Shown here: positions 1 to 8,236 of the stretch, in pieces
Numbering within the stretch: position 1 is the first letter of the stretch
How the letters are laid out: each line of letters starts with the position of its first letter
DNA from: Dawidia cretensis
Lineage (GTDB): Bacteria > Bacteroidota > Bacteroidia > Cytophagales > Cyclobacteriaceae
DNA length: 55,931 nt
Direction: 5' to 3'
NCBI RefSeq assembly: GCF_018598175.1
Contig: NZ_JAHESE010000039.1
Span: 1-55,931, forward strand
Notes under the pieces: model-generated
Database searches by the model: none
The model's input: the letters and a program-made list of their open reading frames with translations, nothing else
What the model was told of the DNA's origin: nothing
Translations under genes and position numbers: made by a program

Positions 1-25
1 CAACTTCGTCGGCAGCTTCAGATGT

Positions 26-838
26 TTATATGAGACAGGTGGGCTCGCGGTCGGTTTGGCTGCCGTGGTTTTTGCCGGTTTGCGCATCGCGACCGTGGTC
101 GGTGGTGATGACGATCATCCACTGCTCGCCGTACTGTTGCTCGCGGGCTTTGATGGCTTCCCACACGCGGCCTACCTGGGCGTCGGCTTTTTTTACCGCG
201 TCAATGAACTGCGGGCTGTCGCCGTACATGTGGCCCATGTCGTCGGTATATTCCAAATATACCCACGACAGGTCGGGGCCTTTTTCGCGGATGTAGCGGC
301 CGGCTTCCGTGGAGACGCTTTCATCAATGTCGAACATTCTTTTTTCGCCGGCGGGATAACGTGTTTTATCCAGCTCGAGACCGTCGAAGCTATAGTCCAG
401 TTTGACGTTGCCGGCGGCCGGCAGGCCTTCGCCGACCAGCTTGGTGCGGTTGTCGATCCATGACGAGAAGACGGCGGTTTGCAGCGACGGGTTGGCCTGC
501 TCGGCGATGCGGAAGATGTTCCAGTAAGCATAGTTGGGCTCGCGGATGTCATTGTCCCATACGTTGTGTTTGTGCGACCACACGCCGGTCAGCACGTGGT
601 TGTACCCCACGGCCGACACTGTAGGCGATTGGCTGAAGCCGTTTTTTTCGCCGCCCAGGTAGCTGCGGGTATAGCCCCCGCGCGCGGCGATCTCTTTTAA
701 TACGGGCATGTCGGTCTTTTCGATGACGTCGGCCGGGATACCGTCGAGGATCATAAATACGGCCTTGCGCGTTTGGGCAGAGGCGCTCAGCAGTATACAG
801 CAGCAGGCGACTGATAACAGAAACTTAATCTTGATCAT
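26..838 (-). CDS. Alkaline phosphatase family / nucleotide pyrophosphatase-phosphodiesterase, C-terminus truncated or broken
   Basis: Secreted metal-dependent phosphodiesterase/phosphatase of the type I phosphodiesterase (alkaline phosphatase) superfamily. The start at 838 is chosen because it begins a clean signal peptide (MIKIKFLLSVACC...ASAQ); an in-frame ATG at 880 adds an unlikely extension. Metal and nucleophile motifs are visible: an N-terminal DG pair after the signal peptide, a Thr in the SQSPTVSAVGYN region, EYTDDMGH, and TTDHGR followed by HGSQTDREPT. Homologues I know carry several tens more residues after the DRE(R/P)T motif, but here a TAA comes four codons later. The gene is therefore either truncated/frameshifted or affected by the window edge. 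It is divergent from the CBU_0592 gene, with a TetR-type palindrome between them. Confidence 0.75.
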   Translation of the reverse strand: MIKIKFLLSVACCCILLSASAQTRKAVFMILDGIPADVIEKTDMPVLKEIAARGGYTRSYLGGEKNGFSQSPTVSAVGYNHVLTGVWSHKHNVWDNDIREPNYAYWNIFRIAEQANPSLQTAVFSSWIDNRTKLVGEGLPAAGNVKLDYSFDGLELDKTRYPAGEKRMFDIDESVSTEAGRYIREKGPDLSWVYLEYTDDMGHMYGDSPQFIDAVKKADAQVGRVWEAIKAREQQYGEQWMIVITTDHGRDAQTGKNHGSQTDREPTCLI

Positions 839-896
839 AAAATGCTTTGAAAGATTAGTAGTAAATCGGTATGGGCGCATTCGCTATCCATGCTGG

Positions 897-904
897 TAAA
901 GGTA
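897..904 (-). promoter_or_regulatory. Candidate -7 box for the phosphatase gene
   Basis: On the minus strand this reads TACCTTTA, one base off the Bacteroidota consensus TAnnTTTG and nearly identical to the susC box TACCTTTG. It lies 13 bases from the palindrome at 918-933, similar to the 15-base gap at susC. Inferred from sequence alone. Confidence 0.4.
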
Positions 905-917
905 CTACATGAATAGA

Positions 918-933
918 TTGAATGACCATTCAA
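918..933. promoter_or_regulatory. TetR-type operator, copy 1
   Basis: TTGAATGACCATTCAA is a perfect 7-bp inverted repeat with a 2-base centre. Its exact reverse complement occurs at 1906-1921, flanking the tetR gene on the other side. It lies between the divergent phosphatase and CBU_0592 genes and overlaps the expected -33 region of both. TetR proteins typically bind palindromes of this length and type; assignment to the neighbouring TetR is inferred. Confidence 0.7.
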
Positions 934-940
934 AATTGAA

Positions 941-948
941 TATCTTCG
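941..948 (+). promoter_or_regulatory. Candidate -7 box for the CBU_0592-type gene
   Basis: TATCTTCG differs by one base from TAnnTTTG. It is 22 bases upstream of the start codon at 971 and 7 bases after the operator palindrome, so a bound repressor would cover the -33 region. No good -33 TTTG is seen. Confidence 0.35.
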
Positions 949-970
949 CGCAGCTAATAAAATCGGGCAG

Positions 971-1249
971 ATGAATGAAACGTTAAGTTTTTCTACAGGC
1001 GAGATTATCGGATGGACGGGTGTGTTGGCATATGTTACGGCGTATGCGCTGTTGAGCCTGGGATGGATGCGTGCTGAAGGTGTGCCGTATCATTTGCTCA
1101 ATGCTCTCGGCGGCCTTTGCCTGGTTATTGTTTCGTATACGCTCATGGACATGCCCAACCTGGTGGTCAATGCCCTCTGGATTGTGATCGCCGCGGCGTC
1201 GCTTTTGCGTATTTATATCGTCCGGAAAAAGAGTCAGCGACAGGTCTAA
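971..1249 (+). CDS. Small CBU_0592-type membrane protein
   Basis: A 92-residue membrane protein with about three hydrophobic segments (roughly residues 12-32, 42-60 and 62-82) and a basic tail (VRKKSQRQV). The pattern GWTGVLAYVTAYALLSLGW, then YHLLNALGG and a later NALW, matches the CBU_0592-like domain, a small inner-membrane family of unknown function. The stop codon overlaps that of the convergent tetR gene by 3 bases (stops within CTAA at 1246-1249). A TetR-type operator lies 38 bases upstream of the start, so expression is probably tied to the same regulator as susCD. Confidence 0.7.
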   Translation: MNETLSFSTGEIIGWTGVLAYVTAYALLSLGWMRAEGVPYHLLNALGGLCLVIVSYTLMDMPNLVVNALWIVIAAASLLRIYIVRKKSQRQV

Positions 1250-1836
1250 AGGCCCAGCAAGGTGAGCGCCTGCCGTTTCATGATGTTCAGTTTGCGGGTA
1301 TTTTCTGTCGGTGAGTCCACCATACCCAAGTAATAATAAGCTCCTTCGATCAGTGCGAAGATGACCTCTGCCGTTTCCTTTTCATTTTTTATTTGAATGA
1401 CACCGTTTGCACGGGCTTTGTGGAGCGCGTCCCGCAGTGATTCGCGCAAGGAGTCGTGCAGCGATTTAAACGATGCGCGGATTTTTTTATCGCGGTAGGT
1501 GAGGGCGTAGCAGCTATAGAATACGCTGTCGTCGAAGAGCTTGTCCCATGTGCGCGAGAAAAGATTGTCCATCAGGGTGGTAAGCTCTTTTGCCGTGGCA
1601 TAGTGTCCGCCGTTGGTTTTATAGATGTCGCTATAACGTTCGAGGATGAAGTGGATCAGTCCTTCGATGAGCGCTTCGCGTGTTTTAAAATAGTGTACGA
1701 TCAGGCTGGGGTTGATTTCGAGGTGATCGGCCACTTTGGCTATCGAGGCATTTTCGAGGCCTATTTTTTTGGCTACTTTATAGAAGGCGAGTATAATTTC
1801 CTGTTGTCGTACCTCCTTGAGGCTTGTTCTTCCCAT
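1246..1836 (-). CDS. TetR/AcrR family transcriptional regulator
   Basis: A 196-residue TetR-family repressor. The N-terminal helix-turn-helix spans about residues 8-55 (AFYKVAKKIGLENASIAKVADHL, then the recognition helix near INPSLIVHYFKTREAL). The rest is the helical ligand and dimerisation domain. The likely operators are the paired palindromes at 918-933 and 1906-1921, on either side of the gene and its left neighbour. This makes it a candidate regulator of the phosphatase, the CBU_0592 protein, itself and susCD. Control of a SusCD pair by TetR is less usual than control by ECF/anti-sigma or hybrid two-component systems. The ligand is unknown. Confidence 0.9.
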   Translation of the reverse strand: MGRTSLKEVRQQEIILAFYKVAKKIGLENASIAKVADHLEINPSLIVHYFKTREALIEGLIHFILERYSDIYKTNGGHYATAKELTTLMDNLFSRTWDKLFDDSVFYSCYALTYRDKKIRASFKSLHDSLRESLRDALHKARANGVIQIKNEKETAEVIFALIEGAYYYLGMVDSPTENTRKLNIMKRQALTLLGL

Positions 1837-1852
1837 CGTGTTAATGTTTTGT

Positions 1853-1860
1853 CAAAACTA
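1853..1860 (-). promoter_or_regulatory. Candidate -7 box of tetR
   Basis: On the minus strand this reads TAGTTTTG, a full match to the Bacteroidota -7 consensus TAnnTTTG, 16 bases upstream of the tetR ATG at 1836. No clear -33 TTTG at the standard spacing. Confidence 0.5.
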
Positions 1861-1905
1861 CATTAATTCAATCAGACCCGATATGAAGAGTCTGTTAAAT
1901 TTTGA

Positions 1906-1921
1906 TTGAATGGTCATTCAA
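1906..1921. promoter_or_regulatory. TetR-type operator, copy 2
   Basis: TTGAATGGTCATTCAA is the exact reverse complement of the palindrome at 918-933. It lies in the divergent tetR-susC space, 15 bases before the susC -7 box, so it covers the -33 region of susC. A bound repressor here would block susC transcription. Confidence 0.75.
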
Positions 1922-1936
1922 TATTTATTCTACCTA

Positions 1937-1944
1937 TACCTTTG
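1937..1944 (+). promoter_or_regulatory. susC promoter -7 box
   Basis: TACCTTTG matches TAnnTTTG exactly. It lies 29 bases upstream of the susC ATG at 1974. The -33 position falls inside the operator palindrome 1906-1921. Confidence 0.6.
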
Positions 1945-1973
1945 GTCGGTAAAACAACATCAATCCCTTTGCA

Positions 1974-4900
1974 ATGAAGCAACTCTACAATCTTTCCCGC
2001 CTCGCCCACGCGGTGGTGCTCGCCTGTTTACTGGCGTGCCTTCCAAGATGGGTCATGGCCCAGAACGCCTCGTCTGCGCAGCGTATGACGCTACGTGGTA
2101 CGGTGACGGATGCTGCCGACGGTTCGCCTGTGATCGGTGCCAGCATCCTGATCAAATCCACCGCTTCCGGCACGATGACCGATGTGAACGGCAGCTTTTC
2201 GCTGGACGTTGCAGCCGGTGACGTGCTGGTGGTCACGTTTATTGGATATGTCACCTCGGAGGTAACAGTCGGCAATCGTTCAACGATCGACATTCCGTTG
2301 CAAGTCAACTCTACTTCTTTGGAGGAAGTGGTCGTCGTTGGTTTTGGCGAGCAGAAGAAAGCCAACCTGTCGGGTGCCGTTGGTGTGGTCGATAGCAAGG
2401 TGCTGGAATCACGTCCTATTCAAAGTGTGGGGCAGGGGTTGCAGGGTGCTGTTCCTGGCGTGAACGTTGACTTTGGCAGTGGTGCGCCGGGTGCGTCGCC
2501 GACGATTAACATCCGCGGTATTACTTCGATCAATGGTGGCCAGCCGTTGGTCCTGGTGGACAATGTGCCCATGAGCGTAGCGGACCTGAACCTGATCGCA
2601 CCGTCGGATATTAAGAGTATGTCGGTGTTGAAAGACGCATCGTCTGCTGCGATTTACGGCTCGCGGGCTGCGTTTGGTGTGATCCTCGTTACCACGAAGA
2701 GCGGTGTGCGCGAAGGTTTTACTGTAGAGTACAACAATAACTTTGCGTGGGGAAATGCTACTGTGCTGCCGAACAAAGTAGCGGATCCCTATATTTTTAT
2801 GCGGACGTTGGAGACCTCTACGAACAACACACCGTGGGATTATGTAGATTATACGCCCACCCAGTATGCGTGGGCTCGTGAGCGCTCTGATAACCCGGCA
2901 TCTTCCGGGCCGGTTCGTATTGATCCGGACGACAATTCGCTTTGGGCCTATATGGGCAATCGCGACTGGACGAAGTACTACCTCGACAACCCCACGCTGT
3001 CGGTGCGCCACAACGTGACGATGTCAGGCAAGTCTGGTACTACGGCGTATTATCTGTCGGGTGCGTACGATTCGCAAAATGGCGCGCTGAAAGTAGCGGA
3101 TGATAAATATGATCGTTACAGTGTGCGGGCTAAGGTAAATTTTACTCCGTATAAATGGCTGTCGTTTGGTAATAATACGTCGTTGTCTATGACGGAGCGG
3201 GTCACACCTTCGCAGTTGTCGATGGAAGACCTTTTCAACCTGTTTCCGACCAGCTGGGACCGCAACCCCGACGGTACGTGGGCTAACACCGACGTAGGCC
3301 GTGCTGCCGCGAAGATGGTTGATGGTGGTCAGCGTATTACCCGGATCAATATGTTCCAAAGTACGTTTAGCAGCGAGCTGTCGTTTTTCGAACGCATGTT
3401 GCGTGTGAATGCGGACTTTACGGTGCGTCGTGATAACCTGACCAATCGCAGCAACGAAAATAAACTGCTGATCGGCTATGGGCCTGAAGATGTTCGCGAA
3501 GAGGGTAATAATACTGCTTCCCGTCTGGGTAACGGTTTGTCATATTATGTTTTGAATACCTATGCCACGTTTGAAAAAACGAAGGGCAAGCATTATATAA
3601 ACGCCATTGTTGGCTTTAACCAGGAATATAGCCGGCTGGATTCGGTGGAGTCGGAGAAAGTTGGCGTGATCTCGCCGTCGATCCCTTCTATTGGTTTGGC
3701 GACAGGCCTGGCCACGGTCGATGAATCGATTCGTGAATGGGCGCTGCGCGGTGGCTTCTATCGTTTGAACTATATCTTTAATGACCGGTATATCGTTGAG
3801 TTCGATGGTCGTTATGACGGATCTTCGAAGTTCGCGAAAGACAACCGATTCGGTTTCTATCCGTCGGTATCGGCGGCGTGGAAGGTAGACGAGGAAACGT
3901 TCTGGGAGCCGGTTTCTACCGTGGTAAACACGATGAAGATTCGTGGTTCGTTTGGCTCCCTGGGTAACCAGTCGGCCATAGACGAGTATGGCTACTTTCC
4001 GCTTTCGTCGCTCAATGAGGGTAAGTATTTGATTGGCGGCGGTCTGCCGTCGACGGTATCGTCGCCCTACCTGGTGTCGAAGAACTATACCTGGGAGGAC
4101 GTTAAGTCCAGCAACCTGGGGATCGACCTGGGGTTCCTGCAACAGCGTATTACAGCGTCGTTTGATGTATACCGTCGTGACACCGAAGGTATGCTGATGC
4201 CGGGCAAGGAACTGCCCGCGGTACTGGGCGTGGCCCCGCCGAAAGAAAATTCGGCAGACCTGCGCACGACAGGCTGGGAGCTGTCGCTAGGGTATGATGA
4301 TGAGTTCAGTGTCGGTGGAAAATCGCTGCATACGTATGTCAGCTTTGTGATCTCGGATAACAAAACCAAGATCACCCGCTTCGATAACTCCAACCGTAGC
4401 CTGACGCAATATTATGAAGGCATGACGCTGGGCGAGGTCTGGGGTCTGCGGAGCGATGGTGTATTTAAGAATCAGGAAGAAATAGCTAATCTTGACGAGT
4501 CATCGATCATTCCCTGGGGTGCGTTGGAGATTGTAGAAGGCTGGCCTAAATATAAGGACCTGGATGGAAGTGGCACGATTGAGAAAGGTGCTACTGTAAA
4601 TGATCCGAAAGATCTTTCGGTGATCGGCAATATCACGCCGCGCTTCCGCTTTGGCTTTACAGTGGGTGCCGAGTGGAACGGCTTCGACCTGCGTGCCTTC
4701 TTCCAGGGCGTGGGCAAGATGGACTACTACCCCTCCAATTACCTGTATTGGGGTTTTTATCAGCAGCCGTACGCGGGGGGCTATGCACACTTGCTGGATT
4801 TCTACCGCGGCGAAGCGGATAGCGAAGCCCTGCGTGCGCAACACTCGCAGTCGTATATCAACGCGGGCCTGGCAGACGCCAACCTGGATGCCAAGTATCC

Positions 4901-5267
4901 GGTGCTGCAAGCGTGGCTTGCCGACAAGAACCTAGGTGAGCGCATAGACCAGTCGCAAGGTCTTGCTATCCCTCAAACGAATTATTTGCTGAACGCCGCT
5001 TACCTGCGTCTGAAGAACGTCACCCTTGGTTACTCGTTGCCGCATGCGCTGCTGGACCGCATCCATGTCAACAAGCTACGGGTATATGTTAGCGGCGAGA
5101 ACCTGACGGAGTGGTCGGCGCTGAAAAAGTACTTTGACCCGGAGGCGATCACCAACAATATCGGCAAGACCGATCCGAGCTACCAGCCGACCGGTGATCA
5201 GAACGGTTGGGGATATGCGTATCCTTTTCAACGGAAGTACTCGTTCGGTATTGAGCTTCAATTTTAA
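1974..5267 (+). CDS. SusC/RagA family TonB-dependent outer-membrane transporter
   Basis: A 1097-residue TonB-linked beta-barrel importer. Order: signal peptide (about 1-29, ending WVMAQ), carboxypeptidase-D-like regulatory domain (about 39-120; GTVTDAADGSPVIGASI, DVNGSFSL), TonB-box/plug entry (SLEEVVVVGFGEQKKANLSGAV, near 116-137), plug domain with INIRGITSINGGQPLVLVDNVP, and a long barrel ending in an aromatic residue (FGIELQF). Length is normal for SusC. It is followed after 32 bases by susD. The partner SusD captures the ligand and SusC moves it across the outer membrane. No glycosidase is adjacent; the nearest enzyme is the phosphatase, so the substrate is unclear. Promoter and operator lie at 1906-1944. 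Confidence 0.95.
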   Translation: MKQLYNLSRLAHAVVLACLLACLPRWVMAQNASSAQRMTLRGTVTDAADGSPVIGASILIKSTASGTMTDVNGSFSLDVAAGDVLVVTFIGYVTSEVTVGNRSTIDIPLQVNSTSLEEVVVVGFGEQKKANLSGAVGVVDSKVLESRPIQSVGQGLQGAVPGVNVDFGSGAPGASPTINIRGITSINGGQPLVLVDNVPMSVADLNLIAPSDIKSMSVLKDASSAAIYGSRAAFGVILVTTKSGVREGFTVEYNNNFAWGNATVLPNKVADPYIFMRTLETSTNNTPWDYVDYTPTQYAWARERSDNPASSGPVRIDPDDNSLWAYMGNRDWTKYYLDNPTLSVRHNVTMSGKSGTTAYYLSGAYDSQNGALKVADDKYDRYSVRAKVNFTPYKWLSFGNNTSLSMTERVTPSQLSMEDLFNLFPTSWDRNPDGTWANTDVGRAAAKMVDGGQRITRINMFQSTFSSELSFFERMLRVNADFTVRRDNLTNRSNENKLLIGYGPEDVREEGNNTASRLGNGLSYYVLNTYATFEKTKGKHYINAIVGFNQEYSRLDSVESEKVGVISPSIPSIGLATGLATVDESIREWALRGGFYRLNYIFNDRYIVEFDGRYDGSSKFAKDNRFGFYPSVSAAWKVDEETFWEPVSTVVNTMKIRGSFGSLGNQSAIDEYGYFPLSSLNEGKYLIGGGLPSTVSSPYLVSKNYTWEDVKSSNLGIDLGFLQQRITASFDVYRRDTEGMLMPGKELPAVLGVAPPKENSADLRTTGWELSLGYDDEFSVGGKSLHTYVSFVISDNKTKITRFDNSNRSLTQYYEGMTLGEVWGLRSDGVFKNQEEIANLDESSIIPWGALEIVEGWPKYKDLDGSGTIEKGATVNDPKDLSVIGNITPRFRFGFTVGAEWNGFDLRAFFQGVGKMDYYPSNYLYWGFYQQPYAGGYAHLLDFYRGEADSEALRAQHSQSYINAGLADANLDAKYPVLQAWLADKNLGERIDQSQGLAIPQTNYLLNAAYLRLKNVTLGYSLPHALLDRIHVNKLRVYVSGENLTEWSALKKYFDPEAITNNIGKTDPSYQPTGDQNGWGYAYPFQRKYSFGIELQF

Positions 5268-5299
5268 TCTGTCGGATTTACATTCTTACTCTCAACAAC

Positions 5300-7105
5300 A
5301 TGAAAAAATATAGTATACTGTGTGTTGCGCTCCTGCTGGCCGCGCAGGCTTGCAACGACGACTTCCTGGAGCGTTCTCCACAGACGGAGATTAGTGAAAA
5401 GGATTTCTTTCACACGGCTGACGACCTCGATACCTATCTGTATAGTGTGTATAATTTTGGAGGTATCGGCATTTACGTGGAGGATATGTCGACGGATAAT
5501 ACCGCGACAACCGGTGTAACCGAGCTCAAGAACATGATGACGGGGAGCCCGACGGCTGCCAACGTTACGGGAGGATGGACCTGGGATCAGTTGCGCAAGA
5601 TCAATTATTACCTCGATCACTTTGGCACGGCCACGCTGACCGAGGCGCAACGCAGTCACTATGAAGGCCTGGGCCGGTTCTTCCGGGCTAGATTTTATAT
5701 GGACAAGGTAGCACGCTATTCTGATGTGCCCTGGTACGAAAAGACGTTGACGCAAGATGATCCGGACCTGTACAAGGGACGTGACACGCGCACAACGGTC
5801 GTTGATAAGATCTTTGAAGACCTTGAATTTGCCCGTCAGTACGTGGACGCAGATGCCGGCGAGGACCGTCCGGGTGCTGTCACCAAGTGGGTAGTTCGTG
5901 CTTTTATGGCAGACGCTGCCTTGTTTGAAGGCACATTTCGCAAGTATCACACAGAGCTTAACCTGCAATCAACGGCGGATAAATACCTGACGCTGGCGAG
6001 CGAAGTGGCGGATGAGGTCATCACCGATGGCGGCTTTGCGCTGTACAATACCGGCAAGCCTGAATCGGATTACGCGTCGCTGTTTACCAGCGGGAGCCTG
6101 GAAGGGAACAGTGAGATTATTCTCGGCCGTTTCTATGAGGCGGGGTTGTTAAACAGTGGTTGGTGGGGATATATGTTCGGCAACTATGAGGTGAGTCCAT
6201 CGAAAGACCTGCAGCAAACCTACCTGATGGCTGACGGCACGCCGTATACCAGCCAGGCAGGTTATGCCACCCATCAGTTTGTGGAAGAGTTCGCAGACCG
6301 CGACCCACGCCTGGGGCAAACTTTTGCTTACCCGGGCTGGGAGCTGATCAATAACTCTACATACGCGCAGGGTGCCGGCATTTATATACAAGAATTGTCG
6401 CGAAACTTTACCGGGTACCACCAGATCAAAGGTTTTGTAAACAATACCGATACAGATGTGCAGAATAACCTGGATGTACCGCTGATTCGCCTGGCAGAGG
6501 TATATCTGATCTTTGCCGAGGCAAAAGCCGAACTGGGTACGCTGACACAGGGTGATTTGGACGGTACGGTGAATCTGCTCCGCGAGCGCGTGGGAATGCC
6601 GGCGCTTGCGATCAACCCACCCGTTGATCCTGTGCTACAGGCGCAATATCCCCTGGTAGCCGGTGGACTGGCGGCGGTGTTGCTGGAGATCCGTCGCGAG
6701 CGTCGTGTGGAGCTGGCGTTGGAGGGTTATCGTTCTGATGATCTGATGCGGTGGCATGCGGGTAAGCGTTCGGAGATTGAACCAGAGGGACTTTATTTCC
6801 CTGGCTTAGGTAAATATGACCTTACGGGTGATAACATCGATGATATCATCTTGCTGCCGGCCGATGCTGAGATTCCCGCGGAAGCCAATAAGGAAAAGAA
6901 TTCGCTGGGTAAGACGCTGGTCTATTACCGCGTAGGCGCTATTGGCGCAGAAGGCGCTACGTTCTACCTGAAAGATGGTGAGCATGGTAACATTGCCACG
7001 GCGGCTGACCTGGGTACTTTTGAAGAGCCTAAGTTCTACTACCGGCCGGTACCACAGCCACAGGTATTGCTGAATCCTAATCTGACGCAGATCATGGGAT
7101 GGTAA
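5300..7105 (+). CDS. SusD/RagB family nutrient-binding lipoprotein
   Basis: A 601-residue SusD-like surface lipoprotein. The signal peptide ends in a lipobox with Cys18 (LLAAQAC), followed by the characteristic DDFLERSPQTEIS start. The family hallmarks are present: an N-terminal segment with KDFFHTADDLDTYLYSVYN, TPR-like helices, AEVYLIFAEAKAELG, and near the C-terminus LLEIRRERRVELALEGYRSDDLMRW. It binds substrate as a lid on SusC. It is co-transcribed with susC (32-base gap) and ends in the hairpin at 7133-7162. The ligand cannot be predicted from sequence. Confidence 0.95.
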   Translation: MKKYSILCVALLLAAQACNDDFLERSPQTEISEKDFFHTADDLDTYLYSVYNFGGIGIYVEDMSTDNTATTGVTELKNMMTGSPTAANVTGGWTWDQLRKINYYLDHFGTATLTEAQRSHYEGLGRFFRARFYMDKVARYSDVPWYEKTLTQDDPDLYKGRDTRTTVVDKIFEDLEFARQYVDADAGEDRPGAVTKWVVRAFMADAALFEGTFRKYHTELNLQSTADKYLTLASEVADEVITDGGFALYNTGKPESDYASLFTSGSLEGNSEIILGRFYEAGLLNSGWWGYMFGNYEVSPSKDLQQTYLMADGTPYTSQAGYATHQFVEEFADRDPRLGQTFAYPGWELINNSTYAQGAGIYIQELSRNFTGYHQIKGFVNNTDTDVQNNLDVPLIRLAEVYLIFAEAKAELGTLTQGDLDGTVNLLRERVGMPALAINPPVDPVLQAQYPLVAGGLAAVLLEIRRERRVELALEGYRSDDLMRWHAGKRSEIEPEGLYFPGLGKYDLTGDNIDDIILLPADAEIPAEANKEKNSLGKTLVYYRVGAIGAEGATFYLKDGEHGNIATAADLGTFEEPKFYYRPVPQPQVLLNPNLTQIMGW

Positions 7106-7127
7106 GGGTATGATATTGGCTCCGTTA

Positions 7128-7162
7128 TAAAAAAGAACGCCGCCATAAACGGCGGCGTTCTT
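7128..7162. terminator. Bidirectional intrinsic terminator
   Basis: A perfect 12-bp stem (AAGAACGCCGCC / GGCGGCGTTCTT, 7133-7144 and 7151-7162) with a 6-base loop. It lies between convergent susD and the 7187-8236 gene. On the minus strand it is followed by a T-run, so it serves that operon best. Confidence 0.85.
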
Positions 7163-7186
7163 AACAATTTGGCGTAGCGTGTTTCG

Positions 7187-8236
7187 CTATTTATGCGGCA
7201 CATGACTATTCATAAAGCGTTTTTGGGAGTTATCCCAGTTGGTAAGCACGCCGCTGCGTTTCTTATTGAGATCTTCGTTTACTTTGGTATAATTTTGAAC
7301 TGCCTGGTTGTAGGTATTTACACTTTTATTGTAGGCGTCTATATCGGCCTGGGTGCGTTTAGCGGCAGGCTTGGCTTCGAAGGTTTTGCGGGCTTTTTCG
7401 TGGTCGTCGGATTTGATCATAAAATCCGACAACGCCGTAATATTTCCAGCTTCCATTACCTGAAACTCGAGTATTTTGCGGCATGCGGTTGCCAACGATC
7501 CATCGCCTTTATAGGCCTTCACGGTGTCAAGACGTGACAGGCCCTCTTCCGCGTAGCGCTTCATCGCCTCGCGGCTTTGTTCCATGCCGTTTACATCTTT
7601 ATTATTCAGGGCCGTTATCATATTGCTTTCCTGTACAGTGCTCTTGAAGTGAAGAAGATACATCTTATTCACATAACTGTTCACTTTGCCGGTTTGCTGA
7701 AGCTTGCGCGTGAGTTTTGAGCTGTGGGATTCAGATAGGCGCACGTTGTGGCTTGCCGCGAACGTGCGGTAGGTGCTCGTTACCTGGTCATATGCTTCAT
7801 CGAGGCGTTCGCCTGCTTTTTCCTGCATCAGCAGGTAGGCTTCCATTTCGTCGTACGAGCGCTCGGCTATCTCTTCCATGTCCACAATCTTGCGGTAATC
7901 TTCATTGAATACCGAAAGCAATACATTCCAGTATTGTACATAAGCCGTTTTAAGGGTGGCGTCGCCTTCAAAAGGTTTGAGCCTATTACCTTGCGTAATG
8001 GCTGTACGCACAGCGGCAATGAGGTCCTGGCGGCGTTTATCCATCTTACGCGCGCGGCCGCCGTGAGCCACCTCGCTCATGTAACTCATATATTTTTCCG
8101 AGAGCGTTTCTTCCAGGTCAGACAGAAAGGCCATGTGTTCTACGGCCGTACCCGCGGCATGGGGTTGTTCTTTTGTAAAACCTGAAGAGGTCAGGCTCAT
8201 CAGTGCAACAATAAGCGCCAACTTAGTGTGTATCAT
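7187..8236 (-). CDS. Helical exported protein, possibly LIC11966 family surface protein
   Basis: A 349-residue protein with an N-terminal signal peptide (MIHTKLALIVALMSLTSSGF) and an otherwise almost wholly helical, charged body with many AxxxY/E-K-R stretches. It ends in a polar tail (NSQKRFMNSHVPHK). The general look resembles proteins annotated LIC11966 family surface protein in Bacteroidota, but this is from memory and uncertain. Its start codon overlaps the stop of the upstream S41 protease (ATGA at 8233-8236), suggesting translational coupling. It could be a substrate, partner or anchor of that protease. No catalytic motif is visible. Confidence 0.6.
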   Translation of the reverse strand: MIHTKLALIVALMSLTSSGFTKEQPHAAGTAVEHMAFLSDLEETLSEKYMSYMSEVAHGGRARKMDKRRQDLIAAVRTAITQGNRLKPFEGDATLKTAYVQYWNVLLSVFNEDYRKIVDMEEIAERSYDEMEAYLLMQEKAGERLDEAYDQVTSTYRTFAASHNVRLSESHSSKLTRKLQQTGKVNSYVNKMYLLHFKSTVQESNMITALNNKDVNGMEQSREAMKRYAEEGLSRLDTVKAYKGDGSLATACRKILEFQVMEAGNITALSDFMIKSDDHEKARKTFEAKPAAKRTQADIDAYNKSVNTYNQAVQNYTKVNEDLNKKRSGVLTNWDNSQKRFMNSHVPHK

